NCBI RefSeq assembly: GCF_910589235.1
Contig: NC_060955.1
Span: 21,657,558 to 21,721,557 of the forward strand
Direction: 5' to 3'
Source of the DNA: Vespa crabro
Lineage: Eukaryota; Arthropoda; Insecta; Hymenoptera; Vespidae
DNA length: 64,000 bases
Shown: piece after piece, positions 1 to 14,760 of the stretch
Position numbering within the stretch: position 1 is the first letter of the stretch
How the letters are laid out: each line of letters starts with the position of its first letter
The notes under the pieces: model-generated
Told to the model about the DNA's origin: nothing
Database searches by the model: none
What the model saw: the letters and a program-made list of their open reading frames with translations, nothing else
Program-made: the position numbers and the translations under genes

Positions 1-884
1 TCGAATGCACATATCTTTTTAAATAATTCTCTGTTAAATCGTATGCATTAAAAAAGTACATTTTTATTTACCTTGGACGAGACTTCTTTCCCAAATGCCT
101 TCGTGCCTGTCGGAGATTAATATCATGGTTGTCATTACTGTTGCTACGAAAAAAGTTAATCTAAAAAAATAAGGGAAAAAAAAAGTAGAAAACAAATATA
201 TTGAAGAAATTTTAAGCGTGATTTAAATATCTTTTAAGCCGATTAATATTATATATATATATTAAAATAATAAAAACAAATAATAATTTAACTCACGATA
301 AGATAAAAGTAGGCGCACTGAAATTGATATAGTCGTCGTTCTTTTTACCAAAAATAGGTTTCTCAAACTGAAAGTATAAATTTCAAATGATACCAATCAA
401 AATAAAATATCATCGTATGTGAGAATAATTCAATTTACATACACTTAACGGTATATTTGTAATTTTTGAAGGCAAGTGACATTCCGTCATAATATTTCGC
501 ATGCTCTCGAAATATGTTTCGTAAAGTTTATTTTTCAAAAAAAGGCCTATTTGTCTATCTATGAGAAAGACAAAAGAAAAAAAAAAAACAAGAAAGATAA
601 GTCGAACCATTTTGTTTCCTTTTTTTTCTTTTTTGATCGAATAAAAAAGAATTATATATTTTAAAAAGTACTTACTGGACATGTCCAACCAAATTTTAAT
701 CTCTCCCATTTCGATGTCCCTATCTTCGACATATCTCGAATTCATCAATCTCCTTTGCAAAGCGTGCGTAAAATTTGTATCAAAATATATCATTCCAGAA
801 AGTTTCCCTTTTCTTAAATCATCCTTCATTTCCGGTAGGTAATTATAAAATATCTACGATAAAAACAGATTATTAAATACAATC

Positions 885-947
<63 letters not shown>

Positions 948-1090
948 ATAAACGAAATTATTTATTATAATATATTAAATATAAATGATATTTATCGAAT
1001 TAACTGTTGAATATATGTATTAGTTAGAATTTAATTATATTGAAGAAAAGAAACAAAATATCAAAAATACGTATATACATAAATGTGTGT

Positions 1091-1130
<40 letters not shown>

Positions 1131-2339
1131 ACACATTAAGAATATATAAATCCCAATACAAAAAAAAAATAAAAAAGTATCGGACAAATAGCATCAGAAT
1201 ATATTCCCATCCGAAGCTATTCGATTTATATTTATAATATTTTTTGTTAGGTATAATAATAATGACGTAAATTAAATGTTAACATTAAATGATATATCTT
1301 ATTTTCATATGATCGTTCGAGTATGTATATACTATTTTTGTTACTCACCTTTTTTGCAGTGGTATTATTTATATCGTTTAAAAATCGGCAACTAAGATCA
1401 AGGAAGTCGCATATATCGTTTTGCGTGTAAATAATATTTCCTTGATTTTTACCGAAGTCACAGTTATTGGATTCACGATTAATCACACCAATTAACAAAT
1501 CTTTAGGATCATGACCGAAAGAATAATGAAATACAAGGAGTTGGATTATGGGAAATCCTATAGAAAATAAGATTCCTCTGTAAGTAAAAAATTATATCAT
1601 CAATTATTCTCGTTAATATCATTATCATTATCATTATCATTATTGTTATTATTATTACATGTATATCTCGCTGATTATTGGATCATTTTTTTCGATTAGA
1701 AAGAAATGAATGATAGAAAAAAAAAAAAAATCATCATACCCAGGATGCCGTAGAAATTGTGCAATATTTTTGATTATAAGAGCCTTCAATTTTCGAGACG
1801 TCACAGCTGTAAAAAAAAATTGTTCCTTGTTAAAAATCCTTCTCCTCGTAAGACATACATTAGGTATTTGCAAAAAGAGAACTAAAAGAAATGTATCAAT
1901 GACATACGTGAAGAATAAATTTATAATATGACGAATTAATAAACATATATCAATAATTATTATTTGTAAATTAGATGTTGTTTAGATTTATCGATTCATA
2001 ATGGAATAAAATTTTAATTATACAAGTCAAATCTTTTAAATGTGTATTAGAATTGTAATTATTCAATCAAAATTTCTTATGTATGTTATAAAAATAAAAA
2101 AGAAAGTTATTAAAAGAATTAACATACATATTTTATATGTATTTATCGCATATAAATATCGCATGTGCTATTGTGTCGCATAGAATGAAGAAAATTTAAA
2201 AGGTACTAAAAATAAAATATTTCGATTAACAAGAAAAAAAGAGGGACGATTCCAGAACATCAAAAAGATGAAATATTACGAAACTAGCTAACGTGAATTA
2301 AATGCGTGTATTTAAAAAAGAACGATGACAAATGCGATA

Positions 2340-2389
<50 letters not shown>

Positions 2390-5300
2390 TAGAATATAAA
2401 ACTTGTATGATTTATAAGTATGAAATTTATAAATTAGAAAAACCTAGTATTTGATAATTAATTTATCAATAAAATGATTTGTAATTTTAGACATTATAAG
2501 AAACAAAAAAAGAAGATCTGAAATAAGAATTTAATTTTTTCTAAAAAAAAAAAAAAAAAAAAAAAATTTGGTAATCTAGCATATGATTAATTTTGAACGG
2601 AGAAATGAAGGATTAAAGGATTAATAATAATCATTCGAAATAAAGAATTATAGAATTTTCTACTCAATCTTTGATTTATTCATGAACACTATTTCATTTA
2701 TGTTAATGCGTTGTAAATCTAATATGTTTCTATTCGTTTTATTTTCATCATTATGATAAATGACACGTGAAAATAAAGAAAATATTTTTGGATTGAATAT
2801 GTAATATAAACAAGACGCGATTTAATTATTTAAAAAAAGTACTCAAATAAATAAGCGAACGTGGAAAATATAAAAAGAAATAAAAGAAAAAAGACATGTT
2901 ACCGTTATATCACATTTTAATCGCTTCCTTTCCTGTTTTCTTTTGTTGGTTACGAATATGAGACACACAAATCGCACAATGACATGTCATTTTATAAATA
3001 AATAGAAAAAGTACCTTGGAGAAATAAAAAGGACATTTGCTGCAATATATGTATATATATATATATATATACGTACATAAATTTATAGTTGATTTTATAG
3101 AGGCATTCATTGATTTTGTAGGAAGATTGATTGAACCTTCCACAAATTCCGTTTCATCTAACATCTCAGAATTATCATTCACATTGCTATTAATATTATC
3201 TTGTTGATGTCTGCTCAATTCTAGAAAGGCATCCTCCAGATTATCACATTGAAAACGATCCATCAATTGATTCGGCGTGGTTTCCGCCAATAATTTGCCG
3301 GATCTCAATAGACCGATCTAAAAAATTTATCCTTACAATTAATATTTATTTATTTATTCATTTATTCATTTATTTATTTATTTAATTTCTTATCTTTGTT
3401 TTATGCAATTTCTTGTTTTTAATTTATTTTCAAATCCTCAATAAATCATTATTATCTGACTTATTAGAATATCTCTTATTATCTCTTATCTTAATGCTTA
3501 CGTTCAGTTTTTTATCTCTGATTTTATTTTTGTTTTCCTTCATTTTTCTTTTTTTTTTATTTTTTTTATTTTTTATAAGTAGAATATAAAGATATATTAC
3601 ACACACAGACACACAGACACACACACCTACAAACACGTGCGCAGACATATATATATATATTTTATCGTACGATATAACTCACGAACCGTAAAGAACCACA
3701 TTTCTTTTATTCTCGGTCGACTTATTTTTTCTTTTCCTTTTTTTCTCTTTCTCTTTTTTCTGTTTTTTTTTTCTTCTTCCTCGATACAAAATTACACGTA
3801 GATACTACATTACTTACATATTATAGAATTTATTGCTAGAGTAATTTAATTTAAAGATCTTTAATATTTATAAGCGATTACTTTCTATAGCTGTTGTCAG
3901 ATATGCCATTACCCAAAATGAAAACTATAGAGAATATAATTAATCGGTCCGCATTAAATGTTTTTTTACGCTTTTTTCGTACGATATCTAACGGAGGTGA
4001 AAATGACGAAAGTCGAAAGTCCATCAACGGAGATATATCTAACAAAGATATACTTTGGACAATCCAAAGAGAGATTGTTAATCATTGAGAATCATTTATT
4101 TTCGTTTCTGTTTTTCTTTTTTTTTTTTTTTTTTTTTTTTTTTGCTTACCTTGTTTGCTTGTCTCGCTTCGTCGATATAATGCGTTGTTATGACGATGGT
4201 AACACCGTTCTCCTGCGTGATCTTAGTTAAGAAATTCCAAATGCTAGAAGAGAAAAATAAATCAGAAATTAAAAGATCGAGAAGGAGTGGAAGTGGGCAG
4301 GGGGAAGGGGGAAGAGGGCGAGTGGAGGGGAGGGGAGAGAAGAGAGAAGAAGGATAAAGAAAAAGGAAAAAAAAAAAGAAGGAATAAAATTAAATTAAAT
4401 TGAGTCCTATCATTGAACTGATGAAAAAGTCTAAAAATTATTATTCTTACTTATCTCTTAAAATCGGATCAAGACCAACGGTAGGTTCGTCAAGGATCAA
4501 TAACTCAGGTCTGTGAAGAAGTGCAGCGGCAAAGGATATTCTCCTTTGTTGGCCACCGCTCACATTCTTTACCAATTGATGTTTCGACGGTAATTGCAGG
4601 AGTTCGGCTAGATCTACGTATCGTTCCTCTGAAATAGATCGAATGAATTTCGAATTGCAAGGAATGCTTGAGAAAGAAAATGAAAGGAAAAATGAAAAAA
4701 AAAGAAAAAAAAAAGAAAAGAAAAGAGAACATCGAAGAAAAAGCAGAAGGAATAATCCGTTTTTTTTTTCTTCTACCAATTTGCATTTTTCATTAATCAA
4801 GGATCCGTTGTCTCGCATTTTTTCTATATTTTTCTTTTGTTTTCTTTTGTTTTGTTTTGTTTTGTCTTATTTTATCTCATTTTGACAATTAAATTTCTAA
4901 AAATGAATCTCACCTATTTCATCGTCTCTCAGTCCATTGATTCTTCCGAAATAATAAAACGCATCTATTGTAGAGAACTCGTTTACAAGGGAGATGTTTT
5001 GCGGCATAAAACCGACTCTTGATCCCGGAATACCAGAATTTTCACTACCGGGTTTACCTCCGAGTACCCAAATATCACCGCTGTTTATCTTACATATACC
5101 GACGATGCACGATAAAAGAGTTGTCTTACCGCATCCACTGGCACCCAATAATCCATATCTATTGGCATTATTATTTTTTGTTTTCATGTAAAATGGAAAG
5201 AAATAATAAATAAAAAAAAAAAAAAGACCAATGAAAGAAATATACATGTCAGAAATATTGGAGGGGGGGGGGAAATTGCAATTTTAATATTATCTTCAAA

Positions 5301-5408
5301 ATGTTTTCAATTCGTTGCACCTTGGAATTTATGCGTTTTTCTTTTTTTCTTTTTGAAGGAGAAGAAAAAAAAATATATATATATGTATATATATATATTA
5401 AAATTTAA

Positions 5409-5439
<31 letters not shown>

Positions 5440-5645
5440 AATTTAATAAAAAAAAAAAAATATTCATATATATTTTTATATACATATAGGACTTGTGAAA
5501 TAGAAATTTTAATAGAAATTTCTATTAAAATGAATACTTACATGGAACCTTTCGAGACTGATAGGTTCAATCCGTCAAGAATCTTGAACTCTTTTCCATA
5601 AATTTTCGTCACGTTCTTCACAATGATAGCCTGATTCTCGAACAT
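1..5645 (-). CDS. ABC transporter subfamily H (ABCG23-like), copy 1, 3' end off the window
   Basis: This is a half transporter with the nucleotide-binding domain before the membrane domain, an arrangement shared by ABCG and the insect ABCH subfamily; members are linked to lipid export at cuticle or epithelial surfaces (family knowledge). Eleven exons were traced by splice phase: 5645-5542, 5158-4914, 4628-4451, 4243-4150, 3317-3077, 1806-1740, 1577-1349, 853-676, 558-443, 367-297 and 160-72; the remaining exons lie left of base 1. The start at 5645 gives MFENQAIIVKNVTKIYG. Visible motifs are Walker A GASGCGKTT (residues 40-48), signature VSGGQQRR, Walker B ELLILDEP and H-loop TTHYIDEARQ. Exons of 116, 71 and 89 nt match the corresponding exons of copy 2 exactly in length and phase, which confirms the model. 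An acidic Asn/Glu-rich linker follows the ATPase. It is divergent from copy 2. Confidence 0.9.
889..946. repeat. (TA)n microsatellite in an ABCH copy 1 intron
   Basis: An almost pure TA run in the intron between the 853-676 and 1577-1349 exons. A second repeat, (GT)n at about 1084-1131, lies in the same intron. Confidence 0.95.
2342..2386. repeat. (TA)n microsatellite
   Basis: A pure TA run inside the 1.27-kb intron of ABCH copy 1 (1807-3076). The rest of that intron is AT-rich with an A run near 2544-2566 and shows no other exon. Confidence 0.9.
3595..3658. repeat. (CA)n/(TA)n compound microsatellite
   Basis: A CA-rich run followed by a short TA run inside the 3318-4149 intron of ABCH copy 1. 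Confidence 0.85.
4283..4382 (+). other. G-rich polypurine tract with a G-quadruplex motif
   Basis: About 100 bases of nearly pure purine lie in an intron of ABCH copy 1. Four G-runs of three or more sit within 4295-4318, separated by loops of 2 to 4 bases, which fits the standard G-quadruplex pattern. The gene is on the minus strand, so the G-rich strand is the template strand. Confidence 0.75.
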
Positions 5646-7951
5646 TTTCTTACTCCCGAAATAAATTTCTCACTTTTGACGATCTATTAATATAATAATA
5701 AAAATGAATTTAAAAATATTAAAACGAAATGATCGACTTCTATCGAATCGATTTGAATCGATATTTACAGAGAAGAAAAATTAAAATATCCTTAGATATT
5801 ACTGCTAGTTCGTACATATCTGTGGATTTCATCGCTTAAAATGACCGACACTTGGTTAACCACGACTATATAGTATATTGACGTTCTAACATCATTATTT
5901 ACATAAGAAAGTGTGTGTGTGTGTGTGTGTTAGTGTGTGTATGTATGTGAGAGAGAGAAAGAGGGAGAGAAAAAGCATGTTGTTGCATTTCTATGTGTTT
6001 ATAGTTGTATATTATTCATCAAACGTCAACGTTTTAATATTTTTCTTTTTTTTTTTTTCTTGTACATTTTCATATGATTCAATCAAATTTGTCTCTTTAA
6101 ATTAATATAATCATTAACGTGGAAATGATTAATAACGATCGTTTATTTCGTATTTGTTTTCTCCTTTTTTCTTTAGAAAAAAAAAAAAGAAAAAAGAAAA
6201 AAAGAATCTAACAGAATTGTTATTTAAATTAGACTCATTGACGTTTAAAAATCCAATCTTTGAGATTCATTAAAATCACTTTGATAATTAATAATCATTT
6301 GTCTTCTGTGTCAAGGAGGTATTTCGATATAAGCAATATTATTGTCATTGAAGTTACTCAATTATTCATTTTATCGAACGACTCTTCCGTACGTGCTTGC
6401 GTGTACGATGTGTGTATGTGTGTGTATGTGGATAGTTGAAATATATACACACATTAAATTTCATTTCTTTCCAAATGGAATAAAAAAAAGTTTAGAAAAA
6501 TTGTCACGTTACGAATGAATAATTCGATCATTTTAATTAAGCTCTTTAAAGCATTCCTTTAAATTTATAATGTTACGATAGGATCGGGTTAATTGATAAG
6601 AAATTATTAAATAAACGATAAGGGAATCGATGATTAAAGTCACGTACGTATTAAATACGATTTTTCTTTGATCATTAATGCGGTAAATTATTATTATTAA
6701 TCTTTTATGAATTTTTTTCTCCTTTCTTTTTTATTTATTTATTTTCTTACTTCTTTTTTTTTTTTTTTTTTTTTTTTTTCTTAACTAATCAAAACTGAAT
6801 AGATATTTAATAATTTTCTAAATTTTTCTATGTCCACGAGATAAGAGGATCTCTTAGTTATTTGTTTTAACTCGCTTTACTAAACCTAAGATTAAGTTTA
6901 TTGCTACGGTACAGTTATCTCATGTTATTGTAATAATTTTCCTTTAAAAAATCAACTTTTTTTTTTTTTTTAAAAGAAACACTCGATTGGTTAAGAAAAA
7001 TTTAAGGCGTATAATAATTATTATAAGTTATAAATGAAAAATTATGTATTTTATAAAGCAATTAAATAATATTAATATCACGAATTGACATTATAATCAT
7101 ATAAAACTCGTAAGTATGATTCAATCGTGATATAGACATTCAATATAACATTAATTCGCTTTAAATTTTCTTGATAAGAATTAATTCCATATTTCATTTG
7201 ATTTGCTTCATAACGAAAAATTTTATTTCTTTTTTTCGTTTTTTATAATTTGTTAATCCTTAATAATAACATGACATAATAATGTGAATAATAATTTATA
7301 TTTGTTCAAATATAAATATACTTTCTGTATCGATTCCTTTATATTTACGAACGAAATTTCAATTGGTTTTTTTTTTTCTTTTTTTTTTTTTTTTTTATAA
7401 CACTATTTAAAAATGCTACAAATAATAATTATGGTACAAATAATTAATTAATTAATTAATGTTTTAATTATAAACTCGATATAATCTGAAAAATTTCCTT
7501 TTGGATTTGGTCGAAGATATTAACTTTCTCACGTTAGAAGTAATAATTATATATAATAATGCGTTTGAATGAAAGATGAATTTTGTTTTTGACTTTTTCT
7601 TTTTTTCTTTTTCTTAAATATTAATAAATATAATAATGAAAAAAATATAAATCAAATTTATGATCGAACATCTTTGATTAATATTTTCTCAATGAGATTC
7701 GAACAAAATAACATTTGTAGTTTAAGATTATGAAAACATTTGAAAAAATTATATCGCGATTTCTAATTAATTCATAGCGCATAAACATTAAATATGACTT
7801 TTAATAAGCATGAATAAACAAATTAAATGTTAAAGGAAAAAACAAATACTGTGTATATATAATAAAACGTAATGTATACATATATTCATAAGTAAATAAG
7901 CGCAGATATAAATGCTTCAATTAATTGCATCATTTACGAAGATATATGTGT

Positions 7952-7986
<35 letters not shown>

Positions 7987-9699
7987 AAGAAACAGCAGAA
8001 TTTAAATATTATGTATTTTAAGTTGTTTTTACTAAATGTCCTTGGATACAAAATCAATTCATAAAAGAATTGAATACATATTAATGAAAACATCGATCAT
8101 TGTCACTTTTTTATCTCATTTATGTTATAGAAGTAAAAATTATGATGCGTTTATTTTTCGACTTTAAAACTTTAATACTTTTTTGAATTATCCATAATAA
8201 TTATCACGTATATTTTGAGTTATTTGATAATAATTATTATGAAGATAATAATTACGAAAAATGATTCGTAAAATGAAGTATGGTATTTCTTGTTTTTCTT
8301 CCTCTCCTTTTCTTTTCTTCCTCTTCCTTTTTCTCTTTCCATTATTTATCACTCAATTTCTTTTTTCATATAAATCCTTTTATATTCTCCAATTGTTTTT
8401 AAGAAAAAATTTTGATCTTTTCGAATTTCGTTTTTTCTCTTTTTTTTTTTTCTGAGCCTCTAGATAATTATGTCCATAGTAAGGATTAAAAAGTAAGATA
8501 AAAAAAAAAAAAAAAAAAAAAAAGAAAAAAAAGAAAGAAATAAGAAATTTTACCAATATGAAACTGTAATTATACGAATAATTATAAAATAAAAGAAATT
8601 TTTATTTCGCTACTTTCATCATGATTTTTATTTAACATATGCTTGAAAAATAAAAATGTTAACGATTTCAACAATAATGTTAGTTAAATTTATGCTGACA
8701 AAATTTTCTTCTTTAAACATATTTTACTTACGTCAACGAATCAACCAGTTGCTGATAAACTGACTCATTCCATTGAAAAATAAAACATGAAAAATACAGA
8801 AATATAAAACTATCATATAATATTGCAATAAGCGATGATTTATTTTACGAAAAATTAATACGAGTAAATGAGTAAATTTATTTTTGTTAATTTCTTTTCT
8901 TTTTTTTTTTTTTTTTTCCTTTTCGCCTACATGCGCTTGCCTATAACGTCATTCCAATGATTCGAGAAAATTGAAATTGGAATGAAAATAAAGAAAGGAA
9001 ATAAAAACTGTCGAGAAAATATATTTTATATTTGAAATTTATCTTTAGTTACACTTACATAGTAAGCGATTACTAACATACGATGAGGTATTTTATCATG
9101 ATTCTCGAGAACCTAGATTTCACGTAAAGAGAAGGTTAGTATCTACTAGACAAGTTTGTATTTACGATGGTTATAATAAATTTTCTTGGTCAGAAATCGT
9201 AAAATGAAATTTATGAGAAATGTGGAATATTCTTATCGATGAAATCAATTCTATGATTAACTATAATTTAAAATAGAAAATTTTTGCGAATAAAAGAAGA
9301 CATTACGTATTGTCAAATTTCAATTATTATTAAACATCACGTTAATTAGATCACAAGAACTTTCTCTAAATGAAACTAGCATAATCTATTTTTTCACTTA
9401 CTTTTTAATTGTTCACATACCTTTTAAAAAAATAGATCAAATACTTCTGATGATATTCTTCTTGATTATGAAGAGAACTTTTTAAATTATAATTTTCTAT
9501 GTTTATTGTCACGGTTGACGCACTTTATTTTTCTTTATAATTTTGACGAAATTATATAAAAATCGTTTTCCGTTCGAGTTTTATAAAAAATTTTGACGTT
9601 CGAGAGATTCACTGTTTTCTTCTTCTAAATTTTTCTAACTGTAAGAAACCTTTTTTTAACAGTAACACTCACTTCATTAAATAAATATTTTTTAAAAAG
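5646..9699. other. Gene-poor AT-rich spacer upstream of ABCH copy 1
   Basis: No coding exon could be supported. The stretch has poly-A/poly-T runs (for example 6752-6779, 7959-7983, 8500-8523), a short (GT)n at 5911-5941 and short TTAA-type repeats near 7441-7460. Non-coding 5' exons of the ABCH gene could lie here, but nothing in the sequence fixes them. Confidence 0.6.
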
Positions 9700-9759
9700 A
9701 AATTTTCTTATGAATTTAAAAAGACTGAAGGATTAAAATTAATTCAAGAAGTAACGAGA

Positions 9760-9935
9760 TAGATGCACACGGTATGACAATATTGAAAGGACTGTTAGAT
9801 TTATCCAAATGTTTAACCGAAACAATTCCTTTTAATGTTCACGTACAAACTTTAACTGACTGGTTTATCTTATTCTATGCATTGGTATCGTTCGACCAGT
9901 TCTGAGAGTGGACTGGACTGCTTGAAAATGGGGGG
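9760..9935 (-). promoter_or_regulatory. Candidate promoter or 5' exon of ABCH copy 1
   Basis: A more balanced-composition island in the AT-rich spacer. Read on the minus strand it holds repeated CAGTCC and CAGTT words that resemble arthropod initiator sequences, and it ends in a G run near 9930. Its position 4.1 kb upstream of the first coding exon would suit a leader exon. This is inference from composition and motifs only. Confidence 0.25.
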
Positions 9936-10776
9936 GGGGAATTTTTTTCAGTGGTATTTATTTCTAACGGTAATTCATTACGCCGGATTACTATCAACCG
10001 AACATCTATGAGTGTATGTCTGGTTGCATATTGTCTCATTTCAAAGAAACCCAAACTGCATTATCGGCAGTTAAAAATAAGAAATGAAAAATTCACTTTT
10101 CTATCTTACCGATCGTACAATATCACACATAGGTAACGTAGATAAAGTAGTTTTCGTTATTACATTCTATCGATAAAATAGTTTCCTTACGTTGGTATAG
10201 AAGATATCTACAATAACAAATTTTTCTATTTGCATAAAAGTCGATTATCGTCTTGTTTCATTAAAAAAAAAAAAAAAAAAAAAAACAAAAAAAAAAACAA
10301 AACAAAAAAAAAACAAAAAAAAGATTAGTCCAAGGTTTTTTTATTATAGTAATTCATTTTATGATCATAGTACGTATAGATTATAATACGTTTCCTAACA
10401 TTTATAATTATATTATCAATCATCTTCGATAAATGGAATGATATAATATCTCTTTTTTTTCTTTTCTATTATGATTCGGTAAGAAGAACTTGTTTACTAC
10501 AGTATTCTCATTGAAAAAGTGGAAGGAAAAAATATGGATAAAGTAATAAAGTAAGGACGTTTCTTGCAATCAATCATGGATTTTCAACAGTCAATTCGTT
10601 CTTGCCGAAGCATACTTGAATTTCCGTGTCATTTATAATATTATAAATTTATATAGATTTTTTTGTTTTTTTTTTTGGCTCGTTGATAAAACTTGACCAG
10701 TTTAAATCCACTTATCTCACTAGTGTAACGAAATATTTTATAATGTAACGACCATTTGCATGAATTTCATTTTCTT

Positions 10777-10836
<60 letters not shown>

Positions 10837-12099
10837 ACTCTTTTTCTCTTCTTTTTGGTTGCTCATGAAGCGAAAGTATTATGAAGATATTAGGAGAAAG
10901 CTTTTCACGCGTGAAGAATACAACATATATGCATTGGTTTGTATTACGGCACAGATTTCTAACTCTCTTTCATCATATATAATCCATGACGTTCTAACGA
11001 CCATAAGCCCAAAAAAAATGATATAATCTTTTTTCAGCAATAATGATCCGAATGTTAAAGTTTAAAAATAGAGATACCAATAGTAATAATAATTGGTTGT
11101 AAGTCAACGTCATAAAATCTCATCTGCATCGTTAATTATTTTTATCCTCAGATGGATAATTAAAAAACAAAAAAACAAAAAAAGAAAAAAAAACAAGAAA
11201 GAAAAATGAAGAAGAAAACAAACATTAACACGTTTAACAGGTATCAACATGCAAATGATTCACAAGACTGACCTCTAATCTCGAATACAGGATAGAAATG
11301 CGAATCTAACGTTGATATTGTCATTTAATCATTATATTCGATTTTATTATTTTCAGATACGATAGACTTTCATTTCAAACGCATTACAATTAAATTATTA
11401 ATATATTTAGAATTGATGCTTTTTAGAATTGAATATTCTCTTTTTCTCTCTTTCTCTTTACCCCCTGCCCCACTCTCTCTCTCTCTCTTCATCTTTCTCT
11501 TTTTCGTTCTCTTTGTGCATCGTGGAATTAGGTCCAAGAAAATGTAAAACGAAAACCAGTTTGATCTCAAACCGGTTGACCTTGTCACTGATTGAAAATA
11601 TGTCAGTATCATCGTTTAACGAAATTTACACTTAAACAACATTATTGGTATTGTGTTTATATGGGCATTACTTGTAAACTGGTATTTAACATATGATGTA
11701 GATTCTATATGATCTCTTGAGAAAGAGAAAGACAGAAATTACAAACTTGAATCGTTAATCCTTAACTACGTACAGTTGAGAAGTTACAACATAATAATAA
11801 ATTCAAACGTAATTTGATGCATAATATTAAATATATACAGTAAGTTTGTTTTTGTTCGAAGAAAATATATACATTATGATAATAATCATGTAATTATTTC
11901 ATTTTTTTTTGTTTTATATGTGCAAATTTTTCTATTTTTTTTTTTTTTTTTTTTTTTTTAAAGAAAAATATCATGCATCGAAGAATTAAGCATTCATGCA
12001 ATAACGAATTCACGTATTTATTGTAATCGGTAATTTATACCCGTATCGTTTGTATTTATTTTTTAATTAATAATAAATATTTTGTAAAATAAATGATGA

Positions 12100-12100
<1 letters not shown>

Positions 12101-12153
<53 letters not shown>
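12101..12153. repeat. (TA)n microsatellite
   Basis: A pure TA run of more than 25 units in the spacer between the two ABCH genes. Confidence 0.95.
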
Positions 12154-12157
<4 letters not shown>

Positions 12158-12967
12158 CTATATTAAGGTTGCGTCAGAGTTGCATAAAATTTACGTTTGA
12201 AGTCACTTATATTACGTAACAATATTTTATTATAAAATATAATAAAATATAATAGATTTTTGAAAATATTGATTAAATGTTTAAAAATTGAAATTGACCG
12301 AATAAATAGCAGGCTATTTTTTAAATTTCATTTTGTTTTTTAATCACATCAAAATATAATCATCAATTTTTTTCTACGAATGAAATATTTTTCTTTCCGT
12401 TTCTCAATCTAAATATGATCGATGGATCGATCAATAATACTTGCCTTTCGAATACGCACATGTACTTTCTGAATAACGACGATATTATTGTTATTAAAAA
12501 ATTGCTTGAAAATAATTTTGATTTTCAATAGCTCGAGAATGCCCATTATCAAGTAAATCATTTCTACGTACATATATAGATGTTATGTTAGATATATTCA
12601 CACACACACGCAAACATATATATATATACATTTACATTTGCACCTTCGCCTTTTCTCTCAAACATTTTTTTTTTTCATTCCATTTGTGGGTGAGTGAATC
12701 ACGTGAAATATAATAATAATCTTTCGAATATGCTTTATAGATACAATATATTACTCATACTATCTCTTTTCTTATTTCTCAATTCTATTTTCTATAAAAA
12801 AAATTCTTCTTATATTTTACATATATATTATATATGTGCTTTACGTTATATTATATTTAAGATATCGTGAACAAAGCTGATGATGACAATAAATAATAGA
12901 ATTCTGCTATCATTCAAGGTCATCTTCAAATCAAAGAAATTTTCCATTTGTAATTTCTATCTCTCTC

Positions 12968-13020
<53 letters not shown>

Positions 13021-14012
13021 TGTTCTTGTAAATTATTCATGCGTAATACATAATATACGACTTAAGTGAGCGTCTCGTTTTCTTATGCTCGGTGCATAGG
13101 TCAACTAAGAAGAGAATTAGATGTTATCAACATATATGTAATGAAGGATGACAAAATAATTATCTTGTCATATACAGTATTTATTCTTTTTTTACAATAA
13201 TACTTTGCATAATAATTATCTTCGAATAGAAAAATAAAAAGAGAGAAAAAGAGAGAAAGAGAGAGAGAGACACTTGTTTCTTTTTATTTTCCTCTCTTTT
13301 CAATAATATTTAATTTCTTTTTTTTTTTCGACGATATTCGTTCATATTCACTTTTTGATAGCTGTTTTAAGTCTAGAATTATTATATTGCGATAGAAAAA
13401 GAATTAATGTATCGTATAATAATCGGAAACAAAATGTATTTATATATGTAAATATTTTCATATTATTAAGATGTCATGACATTAAAAATGTACGATTTTT
13501 ATGTATGGATAGCAATTTATTGGTTAATATATTCGAAACGCATATAATAAAAATATACAAATGAAATCGTATTTTTATATGAAAAGAGTGTTACTAATGG
13601 TAAAAAAAAAGAAAAAGAAAAAGAAAAAAAAAAAAAAGAAAATTGGTTTTATTGAAGAGAGGAATTTTAAGCAAAAGAATTTGACTTTTTCATTTAAATA
13701 ATTATACGCCAATGATTCCCTATTTCAAGAATACTATTGCAATTATATAAATGTATAATAGTAAATATATAAAGTACACAATGAATGAATTAATATAATA
13801 ATAAATTTAAATGATATAAAAATAATATATAAAATATAATATATTATAATAGATAATAATAATAATATATAATATTTTTAATGTAATATAATAATAAGAA
13901 GAAAATGTAATATATAATGTGTATCAATAATGTGTAAGTATAAGTAATATAAAAGGAAACTTTGTGTATATATATATATATATATTTATAGATTGTATTT
14001 TATTTTTTTTAG

Positions 14013-14017
<5 letters not shown>

Positions 14018-14060
<43 letters not shown>
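14018..14060. repeat. (GA)n microsatellite
   Basis: A pure GA run in the inter-ABCH spacer. Its strand partner (CT)n occurs at 10781-10831 and 12959-13011. Confidence 0.95.
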
Positions 14061-14063
<3 letters not shown>

Positions 14064-14712
14064 AGGTAAGATCTAACGTAAGTTGAATATTTTCTCCATG
14101 TTATTATATAAAATATTTCATCACACAAATTATACATTCATACTTTTACTAATTCTTTATTATAAACTTTATTTAAAAATATTTGATTGCTTTAATTGCA
14201 CCTTTTACACTATATTATAAAAAGATCTATTTTTATAAATTTTTATAAATCGATTGTTTTTTTTTTTTATAAATTGATTCGTTCATGATAAAATCTAAAA
14301 AATATGAAATATATAATGACAGATATTATCAATATCAAACTTGTCTCTTTTAATATTAATTCGAATAAATATTCATCATTAAATGGTAGATATAACACAA
14401 AATATCTTAAAGAATCAAAATATCATAAAACTTTTCCTTAAATTTCTAACGAATAATACATTATAAATAAATAAAAATCTTAAATCTAAATTTAATTCGT
14501 TTGTAATTTGATCCTAATGTTAACAAATTAGATGAATAAATAAAAATGGAAATTTAAATTATCGCTAATTTGCGATAAAAACATATTATGTCATATGTAT
14601 AGATATTATATAATATATATATATATATGTATATATATATATTATTATATTATGAAGGTGATATTACATCATATAAATATTACTATTATAAGCATTATTA
14701 TATTACATATGT

Positions 14713-14760
<48 letters not shown>

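Noticed and set aside
10760..11026. Frames made of Leu-Ser or Arg-Glu runs (also at 16898-17291, 18354-18701, 20014-20156)
   Set aside because: They are produced by (CT)n or (GA)n microsatellites.
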